A stretch of DNA of 64,000 nt, from assembly GCA_046330435.1 (NCBI GenBank), contig JAXLST010000012.1, positions 1 through 64,000 on the forward strand, given 5' to 3'. Below, piece after piece: positions 1-11,185 of this stretch. The notes under the pieces are model-generated. The model ran no database searches, had not been told where the DNA came from, and saw only the letters and a program-made list of their open reading frames with translations. How positions within the stretch are numbered: the stretch's first letter is position 1; every line of letters starts with the position of its first letter. Source of the DNA: Ga0077560 sp046330435 (GTDB taxonomy: Bacteria > Actinomycetota > Thermoleophilia > Miltoncostaeales > Miltoncostaeaceae). The translations under genes and the position numbers were made by a program.

Positions 1-2
1 AC

Positions 3-2573
<2,571 letters not shown>

Positions 2574-2580
2574 ACCCGCT

Positions 2581-2610
2581 CCGGGGTGCGGGGGCGTCCC
2601 CGCACCCCGG
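2581..2610 (+). terminator. Hairpin after ppdK
   Basis: A perfect 13-bp stem (2581-2593 with 2598-2610) closes a 4-base loop and begins 8 bases after the ppdK stop codon. There is no T tract, as is common in GC-rich actinobacteria, so termination is inferred from position and stem strength. Confidence 0.6.
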
Positions 2611-2671
2611 GTCCCCGATGAGGGACGGATTCGGTCAACTCGTCCCGTGCGGCCGCCGATGGCGTCCGTGG

Positions 2672-2691
2672 GGGACGGTCCGGACCGTCCC
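2672..2691. promoter_or_regulatory. 20-bp perfect palindrome upstream of the beta-helix gene
   Basis: GGGACGGTCC is followed directly by its reverse complement GGACCGTCCC, ending 25 bases before the ATG at 2717. A related broken pair (GGGACG...CGTCCC) lies at about 2622-2645. A gapless palindrome next to a start codon suggests an operator. A hairpin affecting ribosome access is the alternative. No -10 box is obvious beside it. Confidence 0.35.
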
Positions 2692-2716
2692 GTGACCGAC
2701 CGTCTGCGGGGACACG

Positions 2717-4993
2717 ATGCGACGACCGAGCGCCGGATCCCGGCGGGCACGCGCCGCCGTGCTCACCGGCCTCGTGCTCGCGATGGCCGCGCCGGCCCAC
2801 GCCGCCGCCGCGACCGTGACGGTCAACTCCACCGGCAACGCCGGCGACGCCGCGGCGGGCGACGGGGTCTGCGCCACCGGGGGCCTGAACTCCGCGGGCC
2901 AGCCGGCGTGCACCCTGCGGGCGGCGATCCAGGAGGCGAACGCCTCGGCGGCCGTCGACACCGTGCACTTCGCGTTGCCCGCCTCCGAGGCCGGCCACCA
3001 CGCCGGGGTGTGGACCATCTCGCCGGCCTCCGCCCTCCCGTCGGTGACCGCGGCGGTGACCATCGACGGGTACACGCAGGCCGGGGCGGCGCCCAACACC
3101 CGGGTCGTGGGGAACGACGCCGTCCTCACCGTCGTGCTCGACGGGACCTCGGCGGGCGGCGCCAGCGGCCTCACCCTCGCCGGCGGCGCCTCCACGGTGC
3201 GGGGCCTGGTGATCGGCGCCTTCTCGCAGCAGGGGATCCTGGCGACCAGCGGCGGCAACACCATCGCGGGCAACTGGGTGGGGATCGGCGCCGACGGCGT
3301 CACGCACCGCGGGAACGGCTCCGACGGGATCCGGATCATGTCGGCGTCGAACACGGTGGGCGGCGGCGCGCCCGCCGACCGCAACGTGGCCTCGGGCAAC
3401 GGCGGCGACGGGATCCGCCTCACCTCGCTGAGCGCCACGCACACCACGGTGATGGGCAACCACATCGGGACGGACGCCGGCGGCACCGTCGCCGTGCCGA
3501 ACGCCGAGGGGCTGGCGCTGCACCAGTCCGCGAACACGGTGGTGGGCGGGACGGCCCCAGGGCAGGGGAACGTGATCTCCGGGAACACGGGGGCGGGGGT
3601 GCGCTTCCGCGCGGCGGGGTCCCAGCACGGCGTGATCCTCGGCAACATCATCGGCCTGGACGCGACGGCGGCGCACGCGGTCCCGAACGGCACCGGGATC
3701 TGGGTCGACGACGATGTGCAGGACAACGTCATCGGCGGTACCGCGGCGGGTGCCGGCAACGTCATCGCCGGCAACTCCGGTGCCGGCGTCGTCATGTACG
3801 GCAGCTCCGGCGTGCAGCCGCGGTCCACGGCGGTGCTGGGCAACGCGATCCGGGACAACGGCGGGATCGGCATCGACCTGAGCGGTCTCACCACCGGCGG
3901 TGACGGCGTGAGCCCCAACGACCCCGGGGACGCCGACGCGGGGGCGAACACCCGCCTCAACTTCCCGGAGCTCTCCCTCTCGCACCAGTCGGGCGGCACG
4001 GTGACCGTGGCCTACGGCCTGGACGTGCCCGCCGGCGACTACCGGATCGAGTTCTTCGCGAACACGGCGGCGGACCCGAGCGGCCACGGGGAGGGCGCGA
4101 CGCCGGTGCACGCCGAGGCCGTCACCCATCCCGGCGGCGGGAGCCGGTCGTTCACCGCATCCTTCGCGGCCCCGGCGGGCGCGTTCATCACGGCCACGGC
4201 GACGCGGGACCTCGGCGGCGGCAGCTGGGGACCGACGTCCGAGTTCTCCGCCGCGATGGCGGTCGACGCCCCTCCGGTCGCGGCGGCCGACACCGCGTCG
4301 ACGCCGGAGGACGCGGCGGTGGGCATCGACGTGCTCGCCAACGACTCCGATCCGGACGGCGACGCACTGCGGGTCGAGGCCGTCACGGGCGGCGACATCG
4401 GCACGGCGGCGGTCGCGCCGGACGGGACCGTCACCTACACGCCGCTGCCCGACCGGAACGGCACGGACACCCTCACCTACACCGTCGCGGACGGCCCCGG
4501 CGAGACGGCGACGGGACACGTCACCGTCACCGTGGCGCCGGTGGACGACCCGCCGGCACCCGTCGACGACGACGCCGCGACGGTCGGCCGCAGGCCGGTC
4601 ACGGCCGCGGTGCTGGCCAACGACACCGACCCGGACGGCGACGCCCTGGCGGTGACCGCGGCCACCGCCGCGCGCGGCGGGGACGCCGAGGTCACCCGCA
4701 GCGGGCGGGTGCGCTTCACCCCGGCGGCGGGTTTCCACGGGGTCGCCCGCGTGCGATACGAGGTGTCGGACGGCACCGCGACGGCGACCGGCCGCCTGAC
4801 GGTGCGGGTGTCGGCGCCCGCGACCTGCGCGGCGCTGCTGGCCGAGGGGGCGGGCCCGCGGTGGCTCTTCCTGTGGGGGTGCGGCGAGCGGTCCACCGGA
4901 TGCCCCGCGGGCCGGTACCGCGTCCGCGTACGGGGGGAGTGGCGCTGCCTGTCCGGCCGGCCCGGGCGCACCGATCCGGCCGTCACCGGTTGA
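2717..4993 (+). CDS. Secreted right-handed beta-helix protein with tandem Ig/cadherin-like repeats
   Basis: This is an exported 758-residue surface or extracellular protein. Residues 1-33 form a signal peptide (basic start, hydrophobic core, AHA cleavage region). Residues near 65 carry CTLRAAIQEANAS, the CSLREAI-type motif found at the start of many bacterial parallel beta-helix adhesins. The region to about 400 is rich in short Asn/Gly turns (GNHIGT, GNIIGLD, VIAGNSG) typical of such helices. Two VLAND-type tandem domains follow (VLANDSDPDGD and VLANDTDPDGD, about 515-700). The C-terminus has four cysteines in a short WGCGERSTGC...WRC segment and no sortase motif. The start is supported by GGGGA 6 bases before the ATG. 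The role is probably surface binding or matrix interaction; the ligand is unknown. Confidence 0.85.
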   Translation: MRRPSAGSRRARAAVLTGLVLAMAAPAHAAAATVTVNSTGNAGDAAAGDGVCATGGLNSAGQPACTLRAAIQEANASAAVDTVHFALPASEAGHHAGVWTISPASALPSVTAAVTIDGYTQAGAAPNTRVVGNDAVLTVVLDGTSAGGASGLTLAGGASTVRGLVIGAFSQQGILATSGGNTIAGNWVGIGADGVTHRGNGSDGIRIMSASNTVGGGAPADRNVASGNGGDGIRLTSLSATHTTVMGNHIGTDAGGTVAVPNAEGLALHQSANTVVGGTAPGQGNVISGNTGAGVRFRAAGSQHGVILGNIIGLDATAAHAVPNGTGIWVDDDVQDNVIGGTAAGAGNVIAGNSGAGVVMYGSSGVQPRSTAVLGNAIRDNGGIGIDLSGLTTGGDGVSPNDPGDADAGANTRLNFPELSLSHQSGGTVTVAYGLDVPAGDYRIEFFANTAADPSGHGEGATPVHAEAVTHPGGGSRSFTASFAAPAGAFITATATRDLGGGSWGPTSEFSAAMAVDAPPVAAADTASTPEDAAVGIDVLANDSDPDGDALRVEAVTGGDIGTAAVAPDGTVTYTPLPDRNGTDTLTYTVADGPGETATGHVTVTVAPVDDPPAPVDDDAATVGRRPVTAAVLANDTDPDGDALAVTAATAARGGDAEVTRSGRVRFTPAAGFHGVARVRYEVSDGTATATGRLTVRVSAPATCAALLAEGAGPRWLFLWGCGERSTGCPAGRYRVRVRGEWRCLSGRPGRTDPAVTG

Positions 4994-5051
4994 TCGCCGA
5001 AACCCCGGCCCCGCGCCTCAATTCCACCGGACCGCTGCCGAAGCCAGGGGC

Positions 5052-6389
5052 ATGCGCGGGGGCGTCGCGCCGACGGGACTCGAGTCGCCGTTCGGCATCG
5101 AAGAGCTGTTCTTCTCCAGGACCGACCGGAAGGGGATCATCCTCTCCGGCAACGACGTGTTCGTACGCGTCTCGCGCTGGAGCGAGGAGGAGCTCATCGG
5201 CTCCCCGCACAACATCATCCGGCACCCGGACATGCCGCGCGCCGTGTTCCAGCTGCTGTGGGACACCCTCTTCGCCGGGCAGCCCGTCGCCGCGTACGTG
5301 AAGAACATGGCCCGCGACGGGTCGTTCTACTGGGTGATGGCGACGGTGGTGCCCAAGGGCGAGGGCTTCCTGTCGGTGCGGATGAAGCCCAGCGGTCCGC
5401 TGTTCGCGGCCGCGCAGGCCGTGTACCCGGAGATCCTGGCGCTGGAGCACCGGCTCGAGGCGCAGGGGATGCCGCGCAAGGAGGTCATCGCGCGGTCCCT
5501 GGAGGCGCTGCTGGAGACCCTGCAGGGCGCCGGTTTCCCGACGTACCTGGACTTCATGCGCGCCGCGCTGCCGTCCGAGCTCCGGGCGCGGAGCGAGGCG
5601 ATGTCGGGCGTTGTGCCGCCGTCGCGGGGCGACGCGCTGAGCGCGACCGGCGGGTACCTGGACCGCATGTTCGACGCGGTGGCCCGGTACGAGCACATGC
5701 ACGAGGCGCTGGCGACCGGCCTCAGCACGGTGCAGGGCTTCGCGGAGGACATCCGCCTGGGCGCGCTCAACGCGCTGATGGCCGCCACGCACCTGGAGGG
5801 CCGGGCGACGACGCTCGGCACCGTCGCGGACCTCATGGGGGCCTCCGCCCGTGACGTCGCGACTGACGCCGACCACCTCACCGAGACGGCGGCGCCGACG
5901 CTGGAGCGCCTGCACGACCTCGCGTTCCGGGTGTCGCTCGCCAAGATCCAGGTGGACATGGCCCGCTTCTTCGCGGACGAGGTCGCCGCCGCCCGGGCCG
6001 CCGGGACGGCCTCCGAGACGCACGTCGCGGACCTGCGCGGCCTGGTGGACCTGGTGGGCCGTGAGATCACCGGCCTGCTCGAGGTGCGCGCCGAGATGGA
6101 GCGCGGGATGCAGGCCATGCGGTCCGACGTGCTGCGGCTCGTGAACCGCCTGGACATCCTGGGCGCCCTGGACGTGGCGGGGCGCATCGAGATCGCCGGG
6201 ATCCGCGGTGCGGAATCCGTGAACGTCCTGTTCGACCGCATCCGCACCCAGCTCGCCGACGCCGGCACGCGCATCGGCGCGCTGCGCGACGCCGTGATGA
6301 CCCGGGACACCTCGGTGGACCCGCAGGCCCTCACCTCGGTCGCGGAGCGGGCGGCCCACCAGGTCGCCTCGCTCGCAGCCGCCGCCTGA
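5052..6389 (+). CDS. Soluble Aer-like PAS sensor with degenerate methyl-accepting signalling region
   Basis: This 445-residue cytoplasmic protein begins with an Aer-type PAS domain (about 10-115): DVFVRVSRWSEEELIG, then the hallmark NIIRHPDMPRAVFQ and DGSFYWV, which in Aer lie in the FAD-binding redox sensor. The remainder is helical. Around residues 235-270 it has FAEDIRLGALNALMAATHLE, which resembles the hairpin tip of chemoreceptors (LLALNAAIEAA) but is clearly altered. No transmembrane segment or HAMP domain is seen, and no chemotaxis genes are nearby. It probably senses redox state or oxygen and signals through an unknown partner. Start: AGGGG lies just upstream of the ATG. Confidence 0.75.
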   Translation: MRGGVAPTGLESPFGIEELFFSRTDRKGIILSGNDVFVRVSRWSEEELIGSPHNIIRHPDMPRAVFQLLWDTLFAGQPVAAYVKNMARDGSFYWVMATVVPKGEGFLSVRMKPSGPLFAAAQAVYPEILALEHRLEAQGMPRKEVIARSLEALLETLQGAGFPTYLDFMRAALPSELRARSEAMSGVVPPSRGDALSATGGYLDRMFDAVARYEHMHEALATGLSTVQGFAEDIRLGALNALMAATHLEGRATTLGTVADLMGASARDVATDADHLTETAAPTLERLHDLAFRVSLAKIQVDMARFFADEVAAARAAGTASETHVADLRGLVDLVGREITGLLEVRAEMERGMQAMRSDVLRLVNRLDILGALDVAGRIEIAGIRGAESVNVLFDRIRTQLADAGTRIGALRDAVMTRDTSVDPQALTSVAERAAHQVASLAAAA

Positions 6390-6455
6390 CGCGCGCCCCT
6401 GGTGGGGCGGGGCCGCGTGGGACATGATCCGCGCGCCAGCGAGGGAGGACGTGCG

Positions 6456-7553
6456 GTGCCGGACGGTCGGGGGGATCACGCCGGGCGGGTGACGGAGGCC
6501 TGGGACCCTCCCGTCGCCCGTGCGTGCGCCGCCGTGGCCGTGCGCCTGGCCGGGATGCCCGACGGCGCCGGCCTGCGCGAGGCCGCGCTGCGCGACGCCT
6601 GGAACCGCGCCCTGGCGGAGGCCGCGGGCGGCGCCGACGTGCGCGGCGACGGGCCCGTCGCGCTGGATGCCCTGCCGGGCGTCACCGGCGCCCACGACGC
6701 CGTCGTGCCCGGCGGCGACGCGTTCTCTGCCGTGGCCGAGCTCAAGGTGTGGCGGGACGCCAGCAAGCGCGGGGAGGGCCTGTGGGACGCGGCGGTGGTC
6801 GCCGCGAGCGTCGCCGAGCACCGCGCGCGGACGGGCTACATGGTGGTCGCGGCCCGCACGGAGCTCCTGGACGACGGCCATCCGCTGGCCGCCCTGGTGG
6901 GCGGCGGCGTCCTGGAGATGGCCGGGGCGTTCACGGACCCGGCGCTGGGCGAGGCGGCCGCGTGGTTCATGGCGCCCGGCGTCGCGGGTGCAGGGCGGGT
7001 CCCGGAGCGCCTGGTGTGCATCCCCGTTGCGCGCGAGGACGCCGGCGCCGGGTGGGCGGTGGCGGCGTCCCGCATCGTCCCGTCCGGGGACTGGGTGCCG
7101 GTTCCCGACGCCCCCGAGCCGCTGTCCTCCTCACCGCCCGCCCCCAGGTTCCTCCGGGACCGCCAGAAGGCCCTGGTGGAGCGCTTCCTGGAGGAGGTGC
7201 TCAACGCCCACGACCTCGCCGCCCTGGAGCGCTTCATCGCGCCGGGGTTCACCTCCGGCCTCGCCGGTGGGGAGGAGGGTGACGCCGAGGCCCTGCGCCG
7301 CTGGCTCGCCGAGCTGTTCGCCGCGTTCCCCGACATGCGCTGGCGGTCGAACCTCATGCTCTACGAGGAGCAGACCGTGGTGGTGCGCCTCACCGGCGAG
7401 GGCACCCACACCGGGCCGTTCCGCGGCGTCGCGCCCACCGGCCGCCGGGTCCGTGTGGAGGCGGTCCACATCATCGGCCTGCGCGACGGCCGCATGGCCT
7501 CCCATTACCGCGTCGGCGACGAGGCGGGGATCGTGGAGCAGCTCACCGCCTGA
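6456..7553 (+). CDS. Unknown N-terminal domain fused to a SnoaL-like (NTF2-fold) domain
   Basis: The protein has about 365 residues. The N-terminal 200 residues belong to no family I recognise and contain no membrane segment. From about residue 230 the protein is a SnoaL/NTF2-fold domain: RFLEEVLNAHDLAALERFIAPGF, FPDMRW, GEGTHTGPFRGVAPTGRRV and IIGLRDGRMASHYRVGDE, the pattern of ester-cyclase and polyketide-cyclase-like proteins. I chose the GTG at 6456 because GAGGGAGG lies 7 bases upstream, although the frame is open to an ATG-like start at 6402. The gene ends 9 bases before a paired-palindrome repeat and converges with the diguanylate cyclase gene. The substrate is unknown. Confidence 0.7.
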   Translation: MPDGRGDHAGRVTEAWDPPVARACAAVAVRLAGMPDGAGLREAALRDAWNRALAEAAGGADVRGDGPVALDALPGVTGAHDAVVPGGDAFSAVAELKVWRDASKRGEGLWDAAVVAASVAEHRARTGYMVVAARTELLDDGHPLAALVGGGVLEMAGAFTDPALGEAAAWFMAPGVAGAGRVPERLVCIPVAREDAGAGWAVAASRIVPSGDWVPVPDAPEPLSSSPPAPRFLRDRQKALVERFLEEVLNAHDLAALERFIAPGFTSGLAGGEEGDAEALRRWLAELFAAFPDMRWRSNLMLYEEQTVVVRLTGEGTHTGPFRGVAPTGRRVRVEAVHIIGLRDGRMASHYRVGDEAGIVEQLTA

Positions 7554-7562
7554 GCGGCGGAT

Positions 7563-7594
7563 GTGCAATTGGACGTCCCGGTGTGCAATTGCAC
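7563..7594 (+). repeat. Paired-palindrome element, copy 1
   Basis: Two 12-bp arms (GTGCAATTGGAC, GTGCAATTGCAC) flank an 8-bp spacer. The flanking bases also pair, giving a perfect 12-bp stem between 7560-7571 and 7586-7597. The core starts 9 bases after the stop codon at 7553. Confidence 0.9.
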
Positions 7595-7711
7595 ATCCCG
7601 GGCCGCGTGTGGGTGGAGGCGCTCCGGACCATCGGCCGCCGCCGGCCGCGTCGTCCCCCGTCGCACGGCCGGTGGGTGGAAGGGGACCGACTCCCCGCTC
7701 GGGCGGCGGAT

Positions 7712-7743
7712 GTGCAATTGGACGCCGCGGTGTGCAGTTGCAC
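7712..7743 (+). repeat. Paired-palindrome element, copy 2
   Basis: Same orientation and spacer class as copy 1, with one change in the right arm (GTGCAGTTGCAC). It lies 15 bases beyond the stop codon of the minus-strand diguanylate cyclase, so copies 1 and 2 flank the two ends of this convergent gap. Confidence 0.88.
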
Positions 7744-7758
7744 ATCCCGGGCCCGGGG

Positions 7759-9369
7759 TCAGGCGGCCAGCATCAGCCGGTTCCGGCCCGCGGCCTTCGC
7801 GCGGTAGAGGGCCTCGTCGGCGGCCTTGACGAGCGTGGCGGGCGTGTCGCCGGGACGGGCCGTGGCGACGCCGGCGCTCGCGGTCACGCGCACCGTGCCG
7901 GTGGGCGCGGCGACGGCGACCTCCAGGCAGCGCAGCCGCAGCTGCTCGGCGCGCTCCACGACGATGTCCGGCCCGGCGCCGGGCAGCAGCACCAGGAACT
8001 CCTCGCCGCCGAACCGCACCAGGGTGTCGGAGGCGCGGACCCCCGCGCGCAGCGCCTCGGCGGCGGCCACCAGGACGGCGTCGCCGACGTCGTGCCCGTG
8101 GGTGTCGTTGACCGCCTTGAAGTGGTCGAGGTCGAGCACCACCAGGCTCAGGTGCGACCCGCGCACCGCGGCGACGTCGAGCGCCCGCGTGAGCGCCCGG
8201 TTGAGGTACCGGCGGTTGTGCAGGCCCGTCAGGGGGTCGCGCACCGCCTGCTCGGCCAGCTCGCCGCGCAGCCGGTCGATCGTCTGGATCTGGGCCGTGA
8301 GGCTGGCGTTGGCCTCGGCGAGCCGCACGCGCTGCGTGTGGGACTCGGTGACGTCGCGCATCACCACGACGGTGCCCACCGGGCGGCCGTGGCCGTCGTC
8401 CATGGGCTCGGCGCGGACGTCGATCACCAGGCCGCCGTCCGGCCGGTCCACGGGGTACTCCCCTGACGGGACGCCGCCCGCGGCGACCCCGTCCGCGCCG
8501 TCCTCGGCGACGGCCTCCAGGGCGTGAGGCAGCCCCCGGGTGCCGGGCACGAGCAGCCGCCGCGCCGCGGGGTTCATGTCGAGGACCCGGCCGGAGCGGT
8601 CGAGCACCAGCACGCCGTCCGCGAGGTGGTCCATCACGCGGCTGCGGGCGACGGGCACCAGGCGCAGGGCCCCCTGGCGGAACAGTGCGTAGGCGGTGAG
8701 GACGCCGGTGGCCGCCATGCACGCCGGCGTCAGGTCCGGGGCGTTGCGGTCGGCCAGCAGAACGGCGGTGGCGAGGCCCCCCGCCCCCGGCAGCAGAGCC
8801 GCGAGCAGCACGGTGGCGGACTGCCTGCGGCCGATGCCGCGGCTCTGCACCATCGCGCGCAGCAGCACCGCCAGGCCGGACAACGCCACGGCGTACGTCA
8901 CCGCCGACAGGGGCCAGAACAGCGGGCCGGCGGTCCAGCGTGGCCACACGTCGCCGTGGCCGGCGCGCCAGCCCTCCAGCACGCCGTGCAGCCACGGGTC
9001 GGTCGCGACGGCCGCGGCGGTCACCGAGGGTTGCACCGCCAGCACGGCCAGGACGCGTCGCCGGGGCCGCCAGCCGGCGTCGGCCACGACCCGGCACAGG
9101 CACCAGCACGCGGCGCCAAGCAGGGAGGACCACAGCAGCAGGCTGCTGAGCGTGACGGTGAACAGCGCGTCCCCGGGGGCAGGCCCGGCGCGCATCATGA
9201 GTGCGACGGCCAGCGCCGCGGCGGCGTAGAGCGCGCACACCGCCATCCCGAACGCCAGCGGACGGGCCGCCCACGAGCCGGCGCGACGACGCCACGACAC
9301 GGCCGCCACGGCGACGCATCCGGTCACCGCGGCCGCGTAGACACCGATCACCAGGTCGTCGGCCGTCAC
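7759..9369 (-). CDS. Membrane diguanylate cyclase: 7TM region, PAS, GGDEF
   Basis: Makes cyclic di-GMP from two GTP at the inner face of the membrane. The protein has 536 residues from the GTG at 9369, which follows a GGGGGG ribosome site. Residues 1-220 hold about seven hydrophobic segments, resembling the 7TM sensor region of some histidine kinases. Residues 235-340 are a PAS domain (DGVLVLDRSGRVLDMNPAARRL). Residues 375-530 are a GGDEF domain with LTGLHNRRYLNRAL, DLDHFKAVNDTHGHDVGD and an intact GGEEF active site. The inhibitory I-site RxxD is present five residues before it (RASD). It is therefore likely active and product-inhibited. No EAL or HD-GYP partner lies in the window. Control of polysaccharide production from the nearby locus is a reasonable inference. 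Confidence 0.92.
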   Translation of the reverse strand: MTADDLVIGVYAAAVTGCVAVAAVSWRRRAGSWAARPLAFGMAVCALYAAAALAVALMMRAGPAPGDALFTVTLSSLLLWSSLLGAACWCLCRVVADAGWRPRRRVLAVLAVQPSVTAAAVATDPWLHGVLEGWRAGHGDVWPRWTAGPLFWPLSAVTYAVALSGLAVLLRAMVQSRGIGRRQSATVLLAALLPGAGGLATAVLLADRNAPDLTPACMAATGVLTAYALFRQGALRLVPVARSRVMDHLADGVLVLDRSGRVLDMNPAARRLLVPGTRGLPHALEAVAEDGADGVAAGGVPSGEYPVDRPDGGLVIDVRAEPMDDGHGRPVGTVVVMRDVTESHTQRVRLAEANASLTAQIQTIDRLRGELAEQAVRDPLTGLHNRRYLNRALTRALDVAAVRGSHLSLVVLDLDHFKAVNDTHGHDVGDAVLVAAAEALRAGVRASDTLVRFGGEEFLVLLPGAGPDIVVERAEQLRLRCLEVAVAAPTGTVRVTASAGVATARPGDTPATLVKAADEALYRAKAAGRNRLMLAA

Positions 9370-9456
9370 GTCATCCCCCCGCGGGCGGTCGAGGTCCGCC
9401 CTGGGAATTGGATCGGCACGCCCGGGGCGGGGATGAGCGGCCGTCCCCGGCGGGAT

Positions 9457-9488
9457 GTGCAATTGGACGCCGCGGTGTGCAATTGCAC
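9457..9488 (+). repeat. Paired-palindrome element, copy 3
   Basis: Identical in core to the most common form (left arm with GGAC, spacer GCCGCGGT, right arm perfect). It lies in the divergent gap between the diguanylate cyclase and the next plus-strand gene, 12 bases before a TACCGT -10-like box. Confidence 0.9.
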
Positions 9489-9500
9489 AACGGATCGCGC

Positions 9501-9506
9501 TACCGT
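9501..9506 (+). promoter_or_regulatory. Putative -10 box TACCGT
   Basis: It matches TANNNT and lies upstream of the leader ORF at 9568 and the gene at 9621. No good -35 is visible. The repeat element ends 12 bases upstream, so it would overlap the polymerase footprint. Confidence 0.35.
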
Positions 9507-9567
9507 CGGCCCGTCGCCCGGGCGACGCGGCCGGACGCCGCGGATCCCCGATCACCGAGGAGCGTCC

Positions 9568-9621
9568 GTGCCCGCGAGGGTGGAGGCGATCGCCGCCGGA
9601 ATTCTCGGGCGGCGCACGTGA
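9568..9621 (+). CDS. Possible 17-residue leader ORF
   Basis: GTG at 9568 follows GAGGAG by 5 bases and encodes 17 residues ending GILGRRT. Its stop overlaps the next gene's start as TGATG, suggesting translational coupling. It could be a leader peptide or a chance ORF. No similarity is recognised. Confidence 0.35.
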   Translation: MPARVEAIAAGILGRRT

Positions 9622-10194
9622 TGTTCGGACCGGACCCCGCCCGGGTCGCCGCACGCATGGGGCGGCTGCTGGCCCCGGGGGAGCGGGTCGTGCGCGCGGT
9701 GCGGGCGAACATCCCGGCCCGGTCGGCCACGGCGGGGGAGTGGGTGGTGCTCACCGACCGCGGCCTGCTGCTGCTGACGGCGACGGACCTGGGGGATGCG
9801 GCCTTCCCGATCGCGGGCCTCACCCGCCCGGAGCCGGATCCCGCCTCGGTTCGCGCGCACGCGTTCGGGACCATCCTGCGGGTGGACACGACGCCGGGCA
9901 CCCATCGCGTGGTCGACGACGTGACGTGGTCGACGTACTCGACCCCTGCGGGTGGCGATGCGGGACGGGACCGTGGAGCGCATCGGGCTCCGTCAGGCCG
10001 ACGCGGACGCCCTGTTCGACGAGCTGCGCCGGCACTGCGCGCTTCGGGAGGGTGCGCCCGCGGCGGCCGCCGGCGACGACGGGGGCGAGGACGAGCCACG
10101 GGCGGGAGGGGACGCCTGGGTGCCGGTCATGGTCGTCGCGTCGACGATCCTGACGCTGCTGGTGTACGCCCTGATCCTGGCCGTGCGGGGCTGA
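9621..10194 (+). pseudogene. Bacterial PH-like protein with C-terminal membrane anchor, interrupted by a frameshift
   Basis: Reading from the ATG at 9621, the first 110 residues look like a compact beta domain (LAPGERVVRAVRANIP, GEWVVLTDRGLLLLT), similar in pattern to bacterial PH-like domains of the YokE type. At about 9945-9955 this frame turns into low-complexity shadow sequence. The overlapping +1 frame continues sensibly (AMRDGTVERIGLRQADADALFDELRRHC) and ends in a hydrophobic tail (WVPVMVVASTILTLLVYALI). Removing one G from the GGG near 9950 would join the two into a protein of about 190 residues. This is either a sequencing error or a real inactivating frameshift. The product would be tail-anchored, with its PH-like domain in the cytoplasm. 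Confidence 0.6.
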
Positions 10195-10198
10195 GCCC

Positions 10199-11185
10199 TC
10201 AGCGGGTCCAGCAGCACACCGGGTCGGTCTTGAGCAGCTGAAGCTTGTCCCACGGGAAGGAGCGCATGAGCGCGCTCGGCTCCGCGCCGCCGAGGGCGGC
10301 GTCGAACGGGTCGGCGTCGAGGCCCTTCGGGTCCTCGCCGAACATCACGACCCCGCCGGCCTTGTCGCGGAGGATGAGCCCGTAGTCCTGGGCGGCGTGG
10401 GCCAGCATCGCGACGAACGGGTGCAGGCCCAGGGAGTCGATGTCGACCGACGGGTCGAGGCGGAAGTGGGATCCCTCGATCGGCGTCTCGGGTCGCGTGG
10501 ACCAGCCGTCGGTGCGGGTCGCGGGGGCGGTGAGCCACTCGCGCCGCGGCTCGGGGATCGCCAGCGCCAGCGCGTGGTCGATGCGGCCGCGGGCGACGTC
10601 CTCCGCGAGGACCGTGCCGGCGATCACGGGAAGGCCGGTCGCGGTGGCCCCGTACGGGGCGGGCAGCGTGCCGGGGCTGGTGGAGACGTGCGGGATGCGG
10701 GCCCCGTGCCGCGCGGTGGGGCCGTCCGGGGTGATCCGCAGGTCCCAGAACTCCCACATCGTGTCCGTCGACGGCTGCCAGACCACCAGGTGGCGGTCCT
10801 CGCCGGCGGCGCCCCTCGCATCCGGCGGAAGCGGCACCCGCCCCCAGGAGTACGGGCCCGGCTCGTTCAGGAACCCGTCGTCGATGTCGCGCACCGTCAC
10901 GGTCGGCTGGTCGGCGGGGACGGTGTACACCGGCGTGGAGTACGACCCCACGTTGATGGTCGCGCCGGCGGCGGCCTGCCGTGCGAGCTCCCGCACCACC
11001 ACGTCGGAGGTGGCGTCGAGCTCCGCGTCCGCGGGCACCGGGGTGTTCCACACGCTGTCCGGCGCGAAGAAGGTCCCGCGGTGGGGTGCGGGCGGCGCCT
11101 CGGCGCGGCCGCCGGGCCGCATGGTGACGACGGCGGCCGCCACCACGATGCCCAGGATCGCGCCGATGACGAGGATCGTCCTCAG
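10199..11185 (-). CDS. Exported protein of an unrecognised family (paralogue A)
   Basis: The protein has about 328 residues. The N-terminus (RTILVIGAILGIVVAAAVVTM) is a signal peptide or anchor, so the rest is extracytoplasmic. The body contains PDSVWNTPVP, TVTVRDIDDGFLNEPG, VVWQPSTDTMWEFW, GRIDHALALAIPEP, RLDPSVDIDSLGL and LAHAAQDYGLILRD. Every one of these recurs in the gene at 16862-17749, so they define a family. No known catalytic motif is evident. The start is uncertain: a CTG at 11185 overlaps the upstream TGA (CTGA) and gives the best signal sequence, while the first canonical choice is GTG at 11146. Its place in the glycan locus suggests a cell-surface role, possibly acting on polysaccharide. 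Confidence 0.75.
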   Translation of the reverse strand: MRTILVIGAILGIVVAAAVVTMRPGGRAEAPPAPHRGTFFAPDSVWNTPVPADAELDATSDVVVRELARQAAAGATINVGSYSTPVYTVPADQPTVTVRDIDDGFLNEPGPYSWGRVPLPPDARGAAGEDRHLVVWQPSTDTMWEFWDLRITPDGPTARHGARIPHVSTSPGTLPAPYGATATGLPVIAGTVLAEDVARGRIDHALALAIPEPRREWLTAPATRTDGWSTRPETPIEGSHFRLDPSVDIDSLGLHPFVAMLAHAAQDYGLILRDKAGGVVMFGEDPKGLDADPFDAALGGAEPSALMRSFPWDKLQLLKTDPVCCWTR

